This document shows positions 1 to 9,039 of a stretch of 64,000 bases of DNA, one piece after another; positions within the stretch are counted from its first letter, which is position 1; every line of letters begins with the position of its first letter. Below the pieces are notes generated by a model. That model worked only from the letters and a program-made list of their open reading frames with translations. It searched no databases and was not told where the DNA came from. The translations under genes and the position numbers were made by a program. The stretch covers positions 310,001-374,000 of the forward strand of contig JADJWQ010000006.1 of assembly GCA_016716265.1 (NCBI GenBank), in the 5' to 3' direction. Origin of the DNA: Planctomycetota bacterium (GTDB taxonomy: Bacteria > Planctomycetota > UBA1135 > UBA2386).

Positions 1-180
1 CGGCCGCGTCCTCAGGATGATCCCGTGCACGAGCAGCCGCCGCAGCGGACTCGGAATGTCCAGTACCAGGGGGTCGTTCAGGAACTCGGCGAGGTAGCGG
101 CGGACATCCGCGGTCGAGGTCGAGTCGGGCGTGCCGAGGTTGATCAGCAGCACACCGGGGCGAGGGTCGCGGTCCATCAT
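1..180 (-). CDS. hemH: ferrochelatase, N-terminal 60 residues (cut by window edge)
   Basis: Ferrochelatase inserts iron into protoporphyrin IX, the last step of protoheme synthesis. Only the first 60 codons lie in the window; the frame is still open at base 1. The visible part has the family's N-terminal signature: LLINLGTPDS at residues 11-20, then a RRYLAEFLNDP helix and a VLDIP strand. Two ATG codons lie in tandem (180 and 177); either could start the protein. The gene is divergent from the secreted protein at 374. A TTGGAA hexamer and a weak GAGATT hexamer 17 bp apart lie just upstream on the minus strand and may be its promoter. Family assignment rests on the N-terminal motif alone. Confidence 0.85.
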   Translation of the reverse strand, partial: MMDRDPRPGVLLINLGTPDSTSTADVRRYLAEFLNDPLVLDIPSPLRRLLVHGIILRTRP

Positions 181-373
181 GACGGAGTCGCGCAATCTCG
201 ACTCGCGTCGAAGGAATTCCAAGCGCCGCGTTGGCGATCCGCACCCCGGGGGTTGCCGTCCCCCCTCACGGTACGAGTTCCTGACTCCCGGTGGCCGAGG
301 GTACGCTGTCATGGCGAGTGCCCGCGAATACACTCGGTCCGCTGCCTTCCCCCTCTCCCGTTCTCGTAGTCCG

Positions 374-1540
374 ATGAACAAGCTCCTCCTCGCTTCGGTC
401 GCCAGTGGTCTCGCACTGGCGGCATTCGCTCGCGCGCAGACCCAGACCTTCGTCGTCCCGTCGAAGGGCAACCTCTCGGCGCCCGGCGCCGTGTGGAACG
501 ATCGCGCAAGCCAGATCTACGTGCTGTGGGGCACGACGTCCGCGACGCTGCAGGGCTCGCACACGCAGTACCTGTACGACCACAACGACATCCCGATCCA
601 GGCGGCCAACGTCAGCGCGATGCTCTATCGCACGCACTGGCAGGACAACCTGACGACGGGCTCGTCCTACACGCTGTCGATCAGCCTGTCGAACGGCCCC
701 AACCTGCCGGCCGGTGCGAGCACGACGTTCGCGAACAACCACGGCCCGAACCTGACGCAGGTGTTCAGCGGCACGATCAACCAGCCGGCGGTGTCGTCGA
801 GCCCGTCGTGGCCGGCCCCGTGGCAGGCGCCGATCGTGTTCTCGCAGCCGTTCCCGTACATCGCGGGCGCCGGGCAGAGCCTCGTCGTCGACATCGACAC
901 GACGGCGTCGAGCGCACAGCGCACGTTCCAGATCGAGGGCTACCGCTTGGAGGCCGGCAATGCGGCCTTCGAGTACTACGACAGCGACTGCCGCAACAGC
1001 GCGGGCGGGACGTCCGGCGGCTTCGGCTGGAGCCCGGAGACGCTGATCCCCGGCGGCTCGCTGTCGCTGAGCGTCAGCGGCGCCCCGCCGGCGACGCCGA
1101 GCTTCGCGAACAACGCGATGTTCTTCGCGCTCGGTGGCCGCGGCACGCCGTTCGGCCCGTTCACGACGCCGTTCCCGCTGACGTCGCTCGGCGTCCCCGC
1201 CCCGGCGACCTGCGAGTGGGCGACCGGCAACATCGTCCTCGGCGTCCCGGTGCGCTACAACGACTACGGCACCTCGGCGAGCCTGAGCTTCGCGACGCCG
1301 GTCCCGATCCCGAACCTGCCGGCCCTCGCCGGGGCGACGTTCTACACGGAGTCGATCGGTCTCGACATGGTCGGTGGCCAGCCGAGCCTGTTCCCGCTGA
1401 CGACCATCGCGCACACGATCGGCACCGGCATCACGATCCCGGCGTCGCGCGTGAACCGGCTCTATGACTCGACGGGTGCGTCGCCGACGACCGGTAGCGT
1501 CAAGAACAGCGAGGCGGCGACGTTCCAGTTCGTCTATTGA
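374..1540 (+). CDS. secreted protein of unknown function, 388 aa
   Basis: No enzymatic family is recognised. The first 21 residues form a signal peptide (a Lys near the start, a hydrophobic core, AFARAQ at the cleavage site). The rest is rich in Gly, Pro, Thr and Ala and looks like a beta-rich exported protein. Near the C-terminus is the segment PIPNLPALAGATFY, which recurs as PIPNVPALAGARLH in the secreted protein at 50258-51208; the two are probably distant relatives from a lineage-specific surface or secreted family. I chose the ATG at 374 because it begins the signal peptide; the frame is open further upstream but encodes basic, non-conserved sequence. The 5' leader is strongly pyrimidine-rich with no Shine-Dalgarno sequence. 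Confidence 0.8.
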   Translation: MNKLLLASVASGLALAAFARAQTQTFVVPSKGNLSAPGAVWNDRASQIYVLWGTTSATLQGSHTQYLYDHNDIPIQAANVSAMLYRTHWQDNLTTGSSYTLSISLSNGPNLPAGASTTFANNHGPNLTQVFSGTINQPAVSSSPSWPAPWQAPIVFSQPFPYIAGAGQSLVVDIDTTASSAQRTFQIEGYRLEAGNAAFEYYDSDCRNSAGGTSGGFGWSPETLIPGGSLSLSVSGAPPATPSFANNAMFFALGGRGTPFGPFTTPFPLTSLGVPAPATCEWATGNIVLGVPVRYNDYGTSASLSFATPVPIPNLPALAGATFYTESIGLDMVGGQPSLFPLTTIAHTIGTGITIPASRVNRLYDSTGASPTTGSVKNSEAATFQFVY

Positions 1541-1636
1541 GGAACGCGCGGGGATACCGCCAGGGCCGCCTGCGTCGGCGCTGACGCCGCGGGGCGGCAC
1601 AGCTCGTCGGCGGCGACGTCGCGACCCGGTCCGTGC

Positions 1637-1658
1637 CTGGCCTCCGTGAGGAGGCCAG
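1637..1658. terminator. bidirectional hairpin between converging genes
   Basis: CTGGCCTCC (1637-1645) and GGAGGCCAG (1650-1658) form a perfect 9 bp stem with a GTGA loop. It lies between the converging ends of the secreted protein (1540) and the glutathione peroxidase (1666). No long T run follows on either side, so intrinsic termination is likely but not certain. Confidence 0.55.
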
Positions 1659-1665
1659 CGCCGGT

Positions 1666-2325
1666 TCACTGCATGAGCTCGCGGATCGCCGCGCGTAGCT
1701 CGTCGGACTCCGGCGCGACACGGCTGCCGAAGAAGCGGGCTCGCGTCCCGTCGGGCGAGATCAGGTACTTGCAGAAGTTCCAGCTCGGCCGCTCGCCGGT
1801 CATCTCGGCGAGCCGGTCGTAGAGCTCGGACGCGCCGGCACCGGCGGTCTTCACCTTCTCGCAGACCGTGAAGGTGACGCCGTAGTTGTCCGTGCAGAAG
1901 CTGCGGATCTGCTCCGCGCTGCCCGGCTCCTGGCCGCCGAAGTCGTTGCTCGGGAAGGCCAGGATCGCGAAGCGGTCGCCGCCGAGTTCCTCGTTCAGCT
2001 TCTGGAGCCCCGCGTACTGCGGGGTGTAGCCACAGCGGCTGGCGACGTTGACGACCAGCGTGACCTTGCCGCGGTAGTCGGCGAGATCGACCGGCTCGCC
2101 CTCGAGGGTCCGCAGCGTACCGCGGTAGAAGCCGGCGGCGGTCTCCGCACCGCGCGCGGACGCGACCTCGACGGCAGCGGCGGGGTCGGTCGGCCGATCC
2201 GAGCGCGCGGCGGCGGTGTCCGGCGGCGTCGCGCCGCCGCTGCCATGGGCGCCGTCGTCGGTCGAGCAGGCGGACAGCGCGAGGGCGAGGCCGGCGCCGA
2301 GGATGCGGAGGGTGTGGTGGTGCAT
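1666..2325 (-). CDS. glutathione peroxidase family lipoprotein
   Basis: Thiol peroxidase of the glutathione peroxidase family (219 aa), reducing H2O2 or lipid peroxides. The N-terminus is a lipoprotein signal with lipobox LSAC (Cys20), so the enzyme should be anchored outside the cytoplasm. The catalytic core follows: NVASRCGYTPQY with the peroxidatic Cys98, FPSNDFGGQEPG with Gln132, and WNFCKYL with Trp182-Asn183. Cys144 (FCTDNYG) lies near where thioredoxin-dependent members carry a resolving Cys, so thioredoxin rather than glutathione may be the reductant (inference). I chose the ATG at 2325 because it begins the signal peptide; the longer upstream frame is low-complexity. It is divergent from the VIT/VWA gene. 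Confidence 0.9.
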   Translation of the reverse strand: MHHHTLRILGAGLALALSACSTDDGAHGSGGATPPDTAAARSDRPTDPAAAVEVASARGAETAAGFYRGTLRTLEGEPVDLADYRGKVTLVVNVASRCGYTPQYAGLQKLNEELGGDRFAILAFPSNDFGGQEPGSAEQIRSFCTDNYGVTFTVCEKVKTAGAGASELYDRLAEMTGERPSWNFCKYLISPDGTRARFFGSRVAPESDELRAAIRELMQ

Positions 2326-2494
2326 GGGACTCGTCGGGAGCGGAGGTTGGCGAGCAGGTTCGGCGCGGCCGCGGCCGCGGATGCCCCGCGAATTCGCCGC
2401 GCCGGGGAACCGACCGCGGGGGTTCGGGTCGGGGCGGTTCGACCCATCGTGGCCGGGCGCCACAGCGCCGTCGACCGACCCCAGGAGATACCCG

Positions 2495-4834
2495 ATGTCC
2501 CGATCCCGCTGCTTCCGAACCACGGCGCTCGGCGCCCTGCTGAGCGGCCTCGCGCTCGCCCCGTCACTCGCCATCGCGCAGGACGTCATCGTGCTGCCGC
2601 ATCCGCGGCGCCCCGCCCCGCCCGCCGTCCACACGAAGCTCGCGCAGGTCAGCACCGAGATCCGCGACGGGGTCGCGACGACGACGCTGCGCCAGGTGCT
2701 GCACAACGACGGCGGCACGGTCGCCGAGGCCGACTGGATGCTGCCGATCGAGGGCGCCGCGGTCGATCGCTTCACGATGACGATGAACGGCCAGGTGGTC
2801 GAGGCGGAGGTGCTCGACAGCAACAAGGCGCGCGAGGTCTACGAGGCGATCGTCCGCCGGATGCGCGACCCGGGCCTGCTCGAGTACGCCGGTCAGGGCT
2901 GCCTGCGCGCGCGCGTGTTCCCGATCCCGCCCGGCGGTGACGTCGAGGTGACGGTGCGCTTCACGCAGGTGCTGGAGGCGACCGCCGGCCTGCACCGGTT
3001 CGCGTTCCCGCTGCGCGTGCTCGGCCTGTCGGGGAAGGCACCGGACCGGCTCGGCGTCGACGTGCAGATCCACTCGAAGCGCCCGATCAAGTCGGTGTTC
3101 TCGCCGCTCGCCGGCATCGACGTCGTCCGCAAGGACGACCACGAGGCGCGCGCGTCGCTCGAGCTGGACGGCGCGCGGATGCCCGAGCGCGACTTCGAGC
3201 TGTTCTACGGCGTCGACGACGGCGCGTTCGGGCTCGACCTGCTGACCTGGCGCGCGAGCCCGAGCCAGGACGGCCACTTCCTGCTGATGGTCACGCCGCG
3301 GCACGAGTGGCCCGACCCCGCGGGCACGGTCCGGGTGGTGCAGTTCGTGCTCGACACGTCGGGCTCGATGCAGGGCGAGAAGATCGAGCAGGCGCGCCGC
3401 GCGCTGCGCTTCTTCGTCGAGTCGCTGCGCCCGACCGACCGCTTCAACATCGTGCCGTTCTCGACCGAGGCGCGGCCGTTCTTCGCGCAACCGGTCGCGG
3501 CCGACGCCGAGCACCGCGCCGACGCCCTCGACCGCATCGCGAAGATCGAGGCACGCGGCGGCACCAACATCGAGGAGGCACTCGGCTTCGCACTGCGCAA
3601 CGCACTGCCGACCGACGTCGCGCAGGGTGCGACGCTCGTTCCGATCACGGTGTTCCTGACCGACGGCCTGCCGACGATCGGCCGCACCGATCCGAAGGAG
3701 CTGCTGCAGGGCTTCACCGCGGCGAACCAGGCCGGCGCGCGCGTGTTCGTGTTCGGCGTCGGCCAGGACGTCAACACGAAGCTGCTCGACACGATCGCCC
3801 AGGACCACGGCGGTGACCGCGACTACGTGCGGGCCGGCGAGGACCTGGAGATCAAGACCTCGGCGCTGTTCGACAAGCTCAGCCACCCGGTGATGACCGA
3901 CGTGGCGCTGGTCTTCGACGGCATCGACGCGCACGAGCTCGAGCCGAAGGCGCTCGGCGACCTGTTCCGCGGCAGCCGCATCCTGATCGCCGGCCGCTAC
4001 CGCGGCGACGGCCACCACGCGATCCGGCTGCGCGGCAAGGTCAACGGCGAGCAGAAGGAGTTCGTCTACGAGGCGACGTTCCCGAAGGTCGCCGACCAGT
4101 TCGACTTCGTCCCGGTGCTGTGGGCGAAGCGCCGCATCGGCACGCTGCTGGACGCGATCCGGCTGAACGGCCAGAACCCCGAGCTCGTCGCCGAGGTGCA
4201 GCGGCTCGGCAAGGAGTACGGGCTCGTCACGCCGTACACGTCGCACTTGATCGTCGAGGAGGGCATGCAGATCGCGCAGTGGCGCGGCGTGCTGCCACCC
4301 GCCCGCCCGGCGACCGGCGACGATGCCTTCGCGGCATTCGGCGACAACGAGTCGGTCGAGCGGGCCGTGCGCGAGCTCGCCCGCGGCGGAGCGGTCGCAC
4401 CAACCGACGCGACGCCGGCTCCGGCACAACTCGGCCGCGGCCTCCGCGAGGAGGGCCGCCGGGCGCGGGACCGCCTCGAGGATCTGCCGGCCGCCGAGGC
4501 GTCCGGCGCCGAGGCCGTCGACCGCAGCGTGCTGACGCTGGCGCTGACGCGCGCGGCTCCCGGTGCGCAGTCGACCGAGGCGCAGGGCTCGGCGGCGCGG
4601 CTCGTCGTCCACCGCATCGGTGACCGGGTGTTCCACCTGGTCGGTGGCGCATGGATCGACCGCGACTACCGACCCGAGATGAAGGGCACCGAGCGCAGGA
4701 TCGTCGCGTTCTCCGACGACTGGTTCGCGCTGTCGCGCGAGCACCCGGAGCTGGCGAAGGTGCTCGCGTTCAGCACGCACCTCGTGGTGATCGTCGACGG
4801 CGCGCCGATCGAGATCGTCGAGCCGACCGAGTGA
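2495..4834 (+). CDS. VIT and von Willebrand factor A domain protein, exported
   Basis: This 779-residue protein resembles inter-alpha-trypsin-inhibitor heavy chains: a signal peptide (residues 1-28, ending AIAQ), a VIT domain (about 30-165), then a VWA domain. The VWA metal-binding site is intact: DTSGSM near residue 286, a Thr in GTNIEEAL, and Asp in FLTDGLPT. Such proteins bind ligands or assemble complexes outside the cell; the partner is unknown. The C-terminal 250 residues are Ala/Arg-rich and unassigned, and I see no LPXTG or terminal membrane helix. The start is supported by an AGGAGA ribosome-binding site at 2483-2488. It converges on truD with a 16 nt gap. Confidence 0.88.
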   Translation: MSRSRCFRTTALGALLSGLALAPSLAIAQDVIVLPHPRRPAPPAVHTKLAQVSTEIRDGVATTTLRQVLHNDGGTVAEADWMLPIEGAAVDRFTMTMNGQVVEAEVLDSNKAREVYEAIVRRMRDPGLLEYAGQGCLRARVFPIPPGGDVEVTVRFTQVLEATAGLHRFAFPLRVLGLSGKAPDRLGVDVQIHSKRPIKSVFSPLAGIDVVRKDDHEARASLELDGARMPERDFELFYGVDDGAFGLDLLTWRASPSQDGHFLLMVTPRHEWPDPAGTVRVVQFVLDTSGSMQGEKIEQARRALRFFVESLRPTDRFNIVPFSTEARPFFAQPVAADAEHRADALDRIAKIEARGGTNIEEALGFALRNALPTDVAQGATLVPITVFLTDGLPTIGRTDPKELLQGFTAANQAGARVFVFGVGQDVNTKLLDTIAQDHGGDRDYVRAGEDLEIKTSALFDKLSHPVMTDVALVFDGIDAHELEPKALGDLFRGSRILIAGRYRGDGHHAIRLRGKVNGEQKEFVYEATFPKVADQFDFVPVLWAKRRIGTLLDAIRLNGQNPELVAEVQRLGKEYGLVTPYTSHLIVEEGMQIAQWRGVLPPARPATGDDAFAAFGDNESVERAVRELARGGAVAPTDATPAPAQLGRGLREEGRRARDRLEDLPAAEASGAEAVDRSVLTLALTRAAPGAQSTEAQGSAARLVVHRIGDRVFHLVGGAWIDRDYRPEMKGTERRIVAFSDDWFALSREHPELAKVLAFSTHLVVIVDGAPIEIVEPTE

Positions 4835-4850
4835 CTCCGCCGCGTCCGGC

Positions 4851-5999
4851 TCAGACCGACGCGCCGTCGTCGTCGGAGCCGTCCGGCGCGGCCTGCGCGT
4901 CGTCCGGAGCCCCGTCCTCGCGTGCCGCGAACCACGGCGGGTCGCAGAGCAGCTCGCGCAAGACCGAGGTCGCGTAGGCGCCGCGCTCCAGCGAGAAGCG
5001 CAGTCGCAGCCCGGCGCTGCGCGGATCGTCGCCGGACGCGGGGACGACCTCGACGGACGGCTCCTGCAGGCGCACGCGCAGCGGCCGCCGCGCGCCCTCG
5101 TTGCCGCCACCCGGGGCGTTCCCGAACACGTCGAGGTCGAGCTCGAGCGCCTCGAGCACCATCGCCTCGAGCTCGCCCTGGTCGCCGCCGGCGCGCAGCA
5201 TCTTCGGCCCCGGCAGGGGGCCGGTCGGCGAGATCTCGAAGCGCTCGCAGCGCACGCGCGCGTCGACCTCGTCCTCGACCAGGAAGCAGGCGCCGTTGCG
5301 GTGCAGCCACGCGACATCGCCGACGATCGCCTCGCAGTAGTCGTCGATGCGCTCGGCGAGCACGTGGTTGAACACCTCGCTCTGCACCGCCGAGACGAGC
5401 AGCCGGACCAGACGCTTCGACATGCCGCGACTCGCGCGGCGCGGGTCGTCGAACAGGATCCGCAGGCCCTTCGCGAGGTTGCGACCGCCGCTCCCGAAGC
5501 GCTGCTCACCGAACCAGTTCGCAACGCCGAACCGCGCCAGCCAGGCGAGGTTCTCGCGGACCGCGTCGAGCGACTCGGGCGCGGCGCCGCGCACGACGAT
5601 GTCGAAGCGGTTGCCGGCGAGGTGGCCGACCTTCAGCTTGTTGTCGTGCCGGCTGACCTCGAGCACGCTGATGCCGGGCAGCTCGAGCGCGCGGACTCGC
5701 TCCTCGGCGATCTCGCCGAGCGACAACCACTGCCGCGTGACCGCCTGCGCGTCCTTGAGGCCGGCGTAGCCGACGTCGCGCGCGCGCAGGCCGAGGGCCG
5801 TGGCGATCGCGTCGATCGCCTGCGGCGTCGAACGGCCGCGCTTCTCGATGTGCGCCCACACGTGACCGCCGGTGCCAGCGGGTGGATACAGCGGCAGCTC
5901 GTCGACGACGAAGTCGGCGGCGGCGAGCTTGTAGCGGCCCGGCACGGGCTCGCGCGGCAGGCCGGGGGTGCGGATCGGACGGAGCGGGACGGGGTCCAT
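4851..5999 (-). CDS. truD: tRNA pseudouridine(13) synthase
   Basis: TruD converts uridine 13 of certain tRNAs to pseudouridine. The 382-residue product carries the family motif GLKDAQAVTRQ with the catalytic Asp83, followed by the SRHDNKLKVGHLAGNRF block and the NWFGEQRFGSGGRN block typical of TruD. The start at 5999 gives the common length; an in-frame ATG further upstream (6110) would overlap accD and add only basic low-complexity sequence. The C-terminal 30 residues are acidic and poorly conserved. It lies 31 nt downstream of accD on the same strand and is probably co-transcribed with it. Confidence 0.93.
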   Translation of the reverse strand: MDPVPLRPIRTPGLPREPVPGRYKLAAADFVVDELPLYPPAGTGGHVWAHIEKRGRSTPQAIDAIATALGLRARDVGYAGLKDAQAVTRQWLSLGEIAEERVRALELPGISVLEVSRHDNKLKVGHLAGNRFDIVVRGAAPESLDAVRENLAWLARFGVANWFGEQRFGSGGRNLAKGLRILFDDPRRASRGMSKRLVRLLVSAVQSEVFNHVLAERIDDYCEAIVGDVAWLHRNGACFLVEDEVDARVRCERFEISPTGPLPGPKMLRAGGDQGELEAMVLEALELDLDVFGNAPGGGNEGARRPLRVRLQEPSVEVVPASGDDPRSAGLRLRFSLERGAYATSVLRELLCDPPWFAAREDGAPDDAQAAPDGSDDDGASV

Positions 6000-6030
6000 C
6001 GGGACGGGGGCGCGCCGGCGCCCACCGGCG

Positions 6031-7056
6031 TCAGGACTTGCGGGCCGCCGCGGCGGGCTTGCGCCGGCCGTTCGAGCGAGCCTTGCGGGACGCGTCCCCA
6101 GGCGCGGCATCGTCGCCGCCGGCGGCGCTGTCGACCGCGGGACCGCTCGCCCCTGCCGGCCCCGCCTGCGACTCGCGACCGTTCGACCCGGCGACGCGGG
6201 CCTCCGGCGTCGGCAGCGTTTCGTCGAGGCGGAACGGCGCTCCGGTCGCGTAGGCGATCAGCCTCGCGAGCTCGCCGCGCATCTCGTCGCGCGCGACGAT
6301 GCGGTCGATCTGGCCCTTCTCGAGCAGGAACTCGGCGCGCTGGAAGCCCTTCGGGAGCTCCTTCTTGATCGTCGTCGCGATCACGCGCGGCCCGGCGAAG
6401 CCGATCAGGGCGCCCGGCTCGGCGAGCAGCAGGTCGCAGACCGACGCGAAGCTGGCGGTGACGCCACCGGTGGTCGGGTGCGTCATCACCGAGATCGAGA
6501 AGCCACCCGCCGCGCGGAGCTTCGACAGCGCGGCGCAGGTCTTCGCCATCTGCATCAGCGAGATCGCGCCCTCGTGCATGCGCGCGCCGCCGGAGCAGGA
6601 GAACAGGATCACCGGCACGCCCTGCTCGCGGGCGGTCTCGATCGCGAGGCTGATCTTCTCGCCGACCACCATGCCCATCGAGCCGCCGAGGAACTGGAAG
6701 TTCATCACGCCGATCACGCAGGGGTGACCCTGGATGGTCGCGGTGCCGACGATCATCGCGTCGTTCTCGCGCGTCTTCTCCCGCGTCGCGGCGAGCTTCT
6801 CCCCGTACGGCTGGCGATCGACGAAGCCGAGCCGGTCCTCGGCGACCAGGTCGTCGAACAGCTCCTCGAACGAGCCCTCGTCGACGGTCAGCCGGATGCG
6901 CTCACGCCCCGGCAGCGTGAAGTGGTAGCCGCAGGACGCGCAGACCCGGTGGCGGGCCTCGAACTCCTTGCGGAACAGCATCGCCCCGCAGTCGTCGCAC
7001 TTGATCCACAGCCCACCGGGCATGTCCTTCTTCTTGCTGAAGCGCGTCCAGGCCAT
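6031..7056 (-). CDS. accD: acetyl-CoA carboxylase carboxyltransferase subunit beta
   Basis: AccD with AccA transfers the carboxyl group from biotin to acetyl-CoA, making malonyl-CoA for fatty-acid synthesis. An N-terminal zinc ribbon has Cys20, Cys23, Cys39 and Cys42. The carboxyltransferase core follows, with GGSMGMVVGEKI and FSCSGGARMHEG segments. The last 55 residues are a Ser/Gly/Ala/Arg-rich tail beyond the usual length of about 285 residues, probably disordered. The chosen start (MAWTRFSKKK) matches family N-termini; an ATG ten codons earlier is less likely. accA is not in the window. Confidence 0.95.
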   Translation of the reverse strand: MAWTRFSKKKDMPGGLWIKCDDCGAMLFRKEFEARHRVCASCGYHFTLPGRERIRLTVDEGSFEELFDDLVAEDRLGFVDRQPYGEKLAATREKTRENDAMIVGTATIQGHPCVIGVMNFQFLGGSMGMVVGEKISLAIETAREQGVPVILFSCSGGARMHEGAISLMQMAKTCAALSKLRAAGGFSISVMTHPTTGGVTASFASVCDLLLAEPGALIGFAGPRVIATTIKKELPKGFQRAEFLLEKGQIDRIVARDEMRGELARLIAYATGAPFRLDETLPTPEARVAGSNGRESQAGPAGASGPAVDSAAGGDDAAPGDASRKARSNGRRKPAAAARKS

Positions 7057-7184
7057 CGGTCGTCCTCGGGGCGAATGAGGGGCCACCGGGAGTGACCCGG
7101 GGGCGGGATGAGTTCGGGAAGGATAAAGGGGGCACGAAGGGATTTGCGAGAACCCGCCCCCGGGAAAACGCCGGACCGCACCGC

Positions 7185-7856
7185 TCAGCGTGCCTGTTCG
7201 GCAAGTCGACGGAGCGCGGCGATGCGGGCCGGCAGGTCGTCGGCCCCGAACACCGCAGTGCCGGCGACGAGCACGTTGGCACCGGCGGCGGCGCAGCGGG
7301 CCACGGTGTCCGGGCCGATGCCGCCGTCCATCTCGATCTCGCCGCGGAAGCCGAACTCGTCGCGCAGGCGCCGGACCCCGCCGAGCACGTCGGAGATGAA
7401 CGACTGCCCGCCGAAGCCCGGGAACACGCTCATCACGAGCGCCAGGTCGACGTGGTCCAGGAACGGGACCAGGTCGTCCACGCCGTGGTCCGGGTTCAGC
7501 GCGATGCCGGCCCGCGCGCCGCGCGCGTGGATCAGCTCGAACAGGCGCCGGGTGTCGTCGACGCGGTGGCGCGCGACCTCGAGGTGGACGGTCAACACGT
7601 TCGCGCCGGCGTCGAGGAACGGTCCGGCGTAGCCCCAGGGGTCGGTGATCATCAGGTGCACGTCGAGCGGCTTCGTCGCGACGCGCGCGATCGCCCGGAC
7701 CACCGGCGGGCCGATCGTGAGGTTCGGCACGAAGTGCCCGTCCATCACGTCGACGTGCAGCCAGTCGGCGCCGGCGGCCTCGACCCTTGCGATCTCGTCG
7801 GCCAGCCGCGCGAAGTCGGCAGCGAGGAGCGAGGGAGCGATACGGATCGGGTGCAT
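7185..7856 (-). CDS. rpe: ribulose-phosphate 3-epimerase
   Basis: Rpe interconverts ribulose 5-phosphate and xylulose 5-phosphate in the pentose phosphate pathway. The 223-residue TIM-barrel protein shows the metal-binding strand HVDVMDGHFVPN (His34, Asp36), the VHLMI strand and the DGGI strand carrying the second catalytic Asp. The full family length is present. A TATGAC hexamer on the minus strand ends 9 nt before the ATG, so the mRNA may have almost no leader. It sits between accD and an Rpn-type nuclease gene, all on the minus strand. Confidence 0.95.
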   Translation of the reverse strand: MHPIRIAPSLLAADFARLADEIARVEAAGADWLHVDVMDGHFVPNLTIGPPVVRAIARVATKPLDVHLMITDPWGYAGPFLDAGANVLTVHLEVARHRVDDTRRLFELIHARGARAGIALNPDHGVDDLVPFLDHVDLALVMSVFPGFGGQSFISDVLGGVRRLRDEFGFRGEIEMDGGIGPDTVARCAAAGANVLVAGTAVFGADDLPARIAALRRLAEQAR

Positions 7857-7925
7857 GGCGCCCCAGTCATATCCGCGGTCGCGGCCTGGTGGTGTTCCCG
7901 AGTTCGCCCGCGACCAGGCGACGGC

Positions 7926-8942
7926 TCAGCCGATCGCGAACACGTCGGCGAGCGACGCCGCGGTCAGGAGGCGACGTCCGATGCGGCGGAGCTCCTCCGT
8001 GGTCGCGGCGCCGAGCCGCGGCTCGATCTCCGCGGGCAGCGGGCCGAAGCGCGCGTCGAGCTGGTCCAGCAGCAGCCGCACCTGGCCCTCCGCGCGACCC
8101 TGCTCGCGACCCTGCTCGCGGCCCTGCTCGCGGCCCTGCTCGCGGCCCTCTGCCCGGCCGCGTTGCAGCAGCTCTTCGTATGCGCTCGCCATCGTCGCCT
8201 CGATCTCCGGTCCGAGTTCCTCGTGGACGAGGCGCCGCAGCTCCGCGGCGCCCAGCTCCCAGATCTGCATCGCGTAGGCTACCACGCGAACCAGGAGCCC
8301 GTCCTCGTCGCCCAGCGCCCGCGCCGCGCGGAACAGCCCCGCGAGGCTGCGCAGTGCTCCCGCCGGGTCCTGCGCGTGCCGCAGCCGCTGCAGGCTCCGC
8401 AGCACCAGCTCGCCCGCCACCGACGCAACCCGCCGCCGCAACGAAGCCGGGTCCAGGTGCGAGATGTCGTCCACCAGGAACGGCTGCGACACGAGGAGCG
8501 GTCGCAGCACCTCGCGCAGCCCGTCGTCGACGTCGAACAGGTCCTGCAGCTCGTGCCGCCGCTGCCAGCCCGTCTCGCTGTGGTGCACGACCACCGCGAC
8601 CAACGGCGGCAGCCGCGCCGCCTCTGGCTGCCGCTCGTGCCAGCTCCGTAGCACGCTCGCGACGTAGCCGAGCAGCTGCAGCGCCGTCCACCGGTCCGAG
8701 TGACTCTTGTGCTCGAACAACACGTACAGGAGCGCTGGACGCCGCCCCAGCCGTACCTCGTACAGCAGATCGACGTGCCGCCCCGCCAGCGCCGGCGTCA
8801 CGTAGCTGTCCGGGCACAGCCGCAGGGTGCGCCAATCGCATTGCGCAGCCAGCTCCGGCGGCAGGACCTCTCGCAACTCCGCCGCCGCGTGCTCCGGCCT
8901 TGCGTACAGATCCCTGAACAGTGCGTCGTGCGGATTGACCAT
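7926..8942 (-). CDS. Rpn family PD-(D/E)XK nuclease / putative transposase
   Basis: This 338-residue protein belongs to the Rpn (YhgA-like, transposase_31) family, recombination-promoting DNA nucleases. The N-terminal nuclease core is visible: Asp58 in RHVDLLYE, then FEHKSH with Glu77 and Lys79, and QLLGY with Gln89. The C-terminal part is charged and helical and contains four exact GREQ repeats (8098-8145). It starts MVNPHDALFRDLY, a typical Rpn N-terminus. It stands between rpe and pgk and interrupts a run of central-carbon genes, as would a recently acquired gene. No terminal inverted repeats or target-site duplication are visible, so it is not a recognisable insertion sequence. Confidence 0.85.
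   Translation of the reverse strand: MVNPHDALFRDLYARPEHAAAELREVLPPELAAQCDWRTLRLCPDSYVTPALAGRHVDLLYEVRLGRRPALLYVLFEHKSHSDRWTALQLLGYVASVLRSWHERQPEAARLPPLVAVVVHHSETGWQRRHELQDLFDVDDGLREVLRPLLVSQPFLVDDISHLDPASLRRRVASVAGELVLRSLQRLRHAQDPAGALRSLAGLFRAARALGDEDGLLVRVVAYAMQIWELGAAELRRLVHEELGPEIEATMASAYEELLQRGRAEGREQGREQGREQGREQGRAEGQVRLLLDQLDARFGPLPAEIEPRLGAATTEELRRIGRRLLTAASLADVFAIG
8086..8157. repeat. 12-bp tandem repeat inside the Rpn nuclease gene
   Basis: Four near-identical 12 bp units (CCCTGCTCGCGG on the plus strand, the first with A at its end) fill 8098-8145, with imperfect copies on both sides. On the coding strand each unit reads GREQ. The period is a multiple of three, so gain or loss of units would change the helix length without a frameshift. 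Confidence 0.9.
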
Positions 8943-9039
8943 CGGCGGGGGCCGCACCACGCGGACACCCCGCTCGGCAGGCAATGACAGCTCTCGATCG
9001 GAGCACGGAATCCGACGGATCCGACGCGCTCCGCACGGC

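Noticed and set aside
266..1669. 467-codon minus-strand frame opposite the secreted protein
   Set aside because: Arg-rich antisense shadow; the plus strand has a signal peptide and a paralogue in the window.
2564..5524. 986-codon open frame on the minus strand opposite the VIT/VWA gene and truD
   Set aside because: It is antisense to two clear genes, rich in Arg/Asp/Val with no motif, as expected from third-position GC bias.
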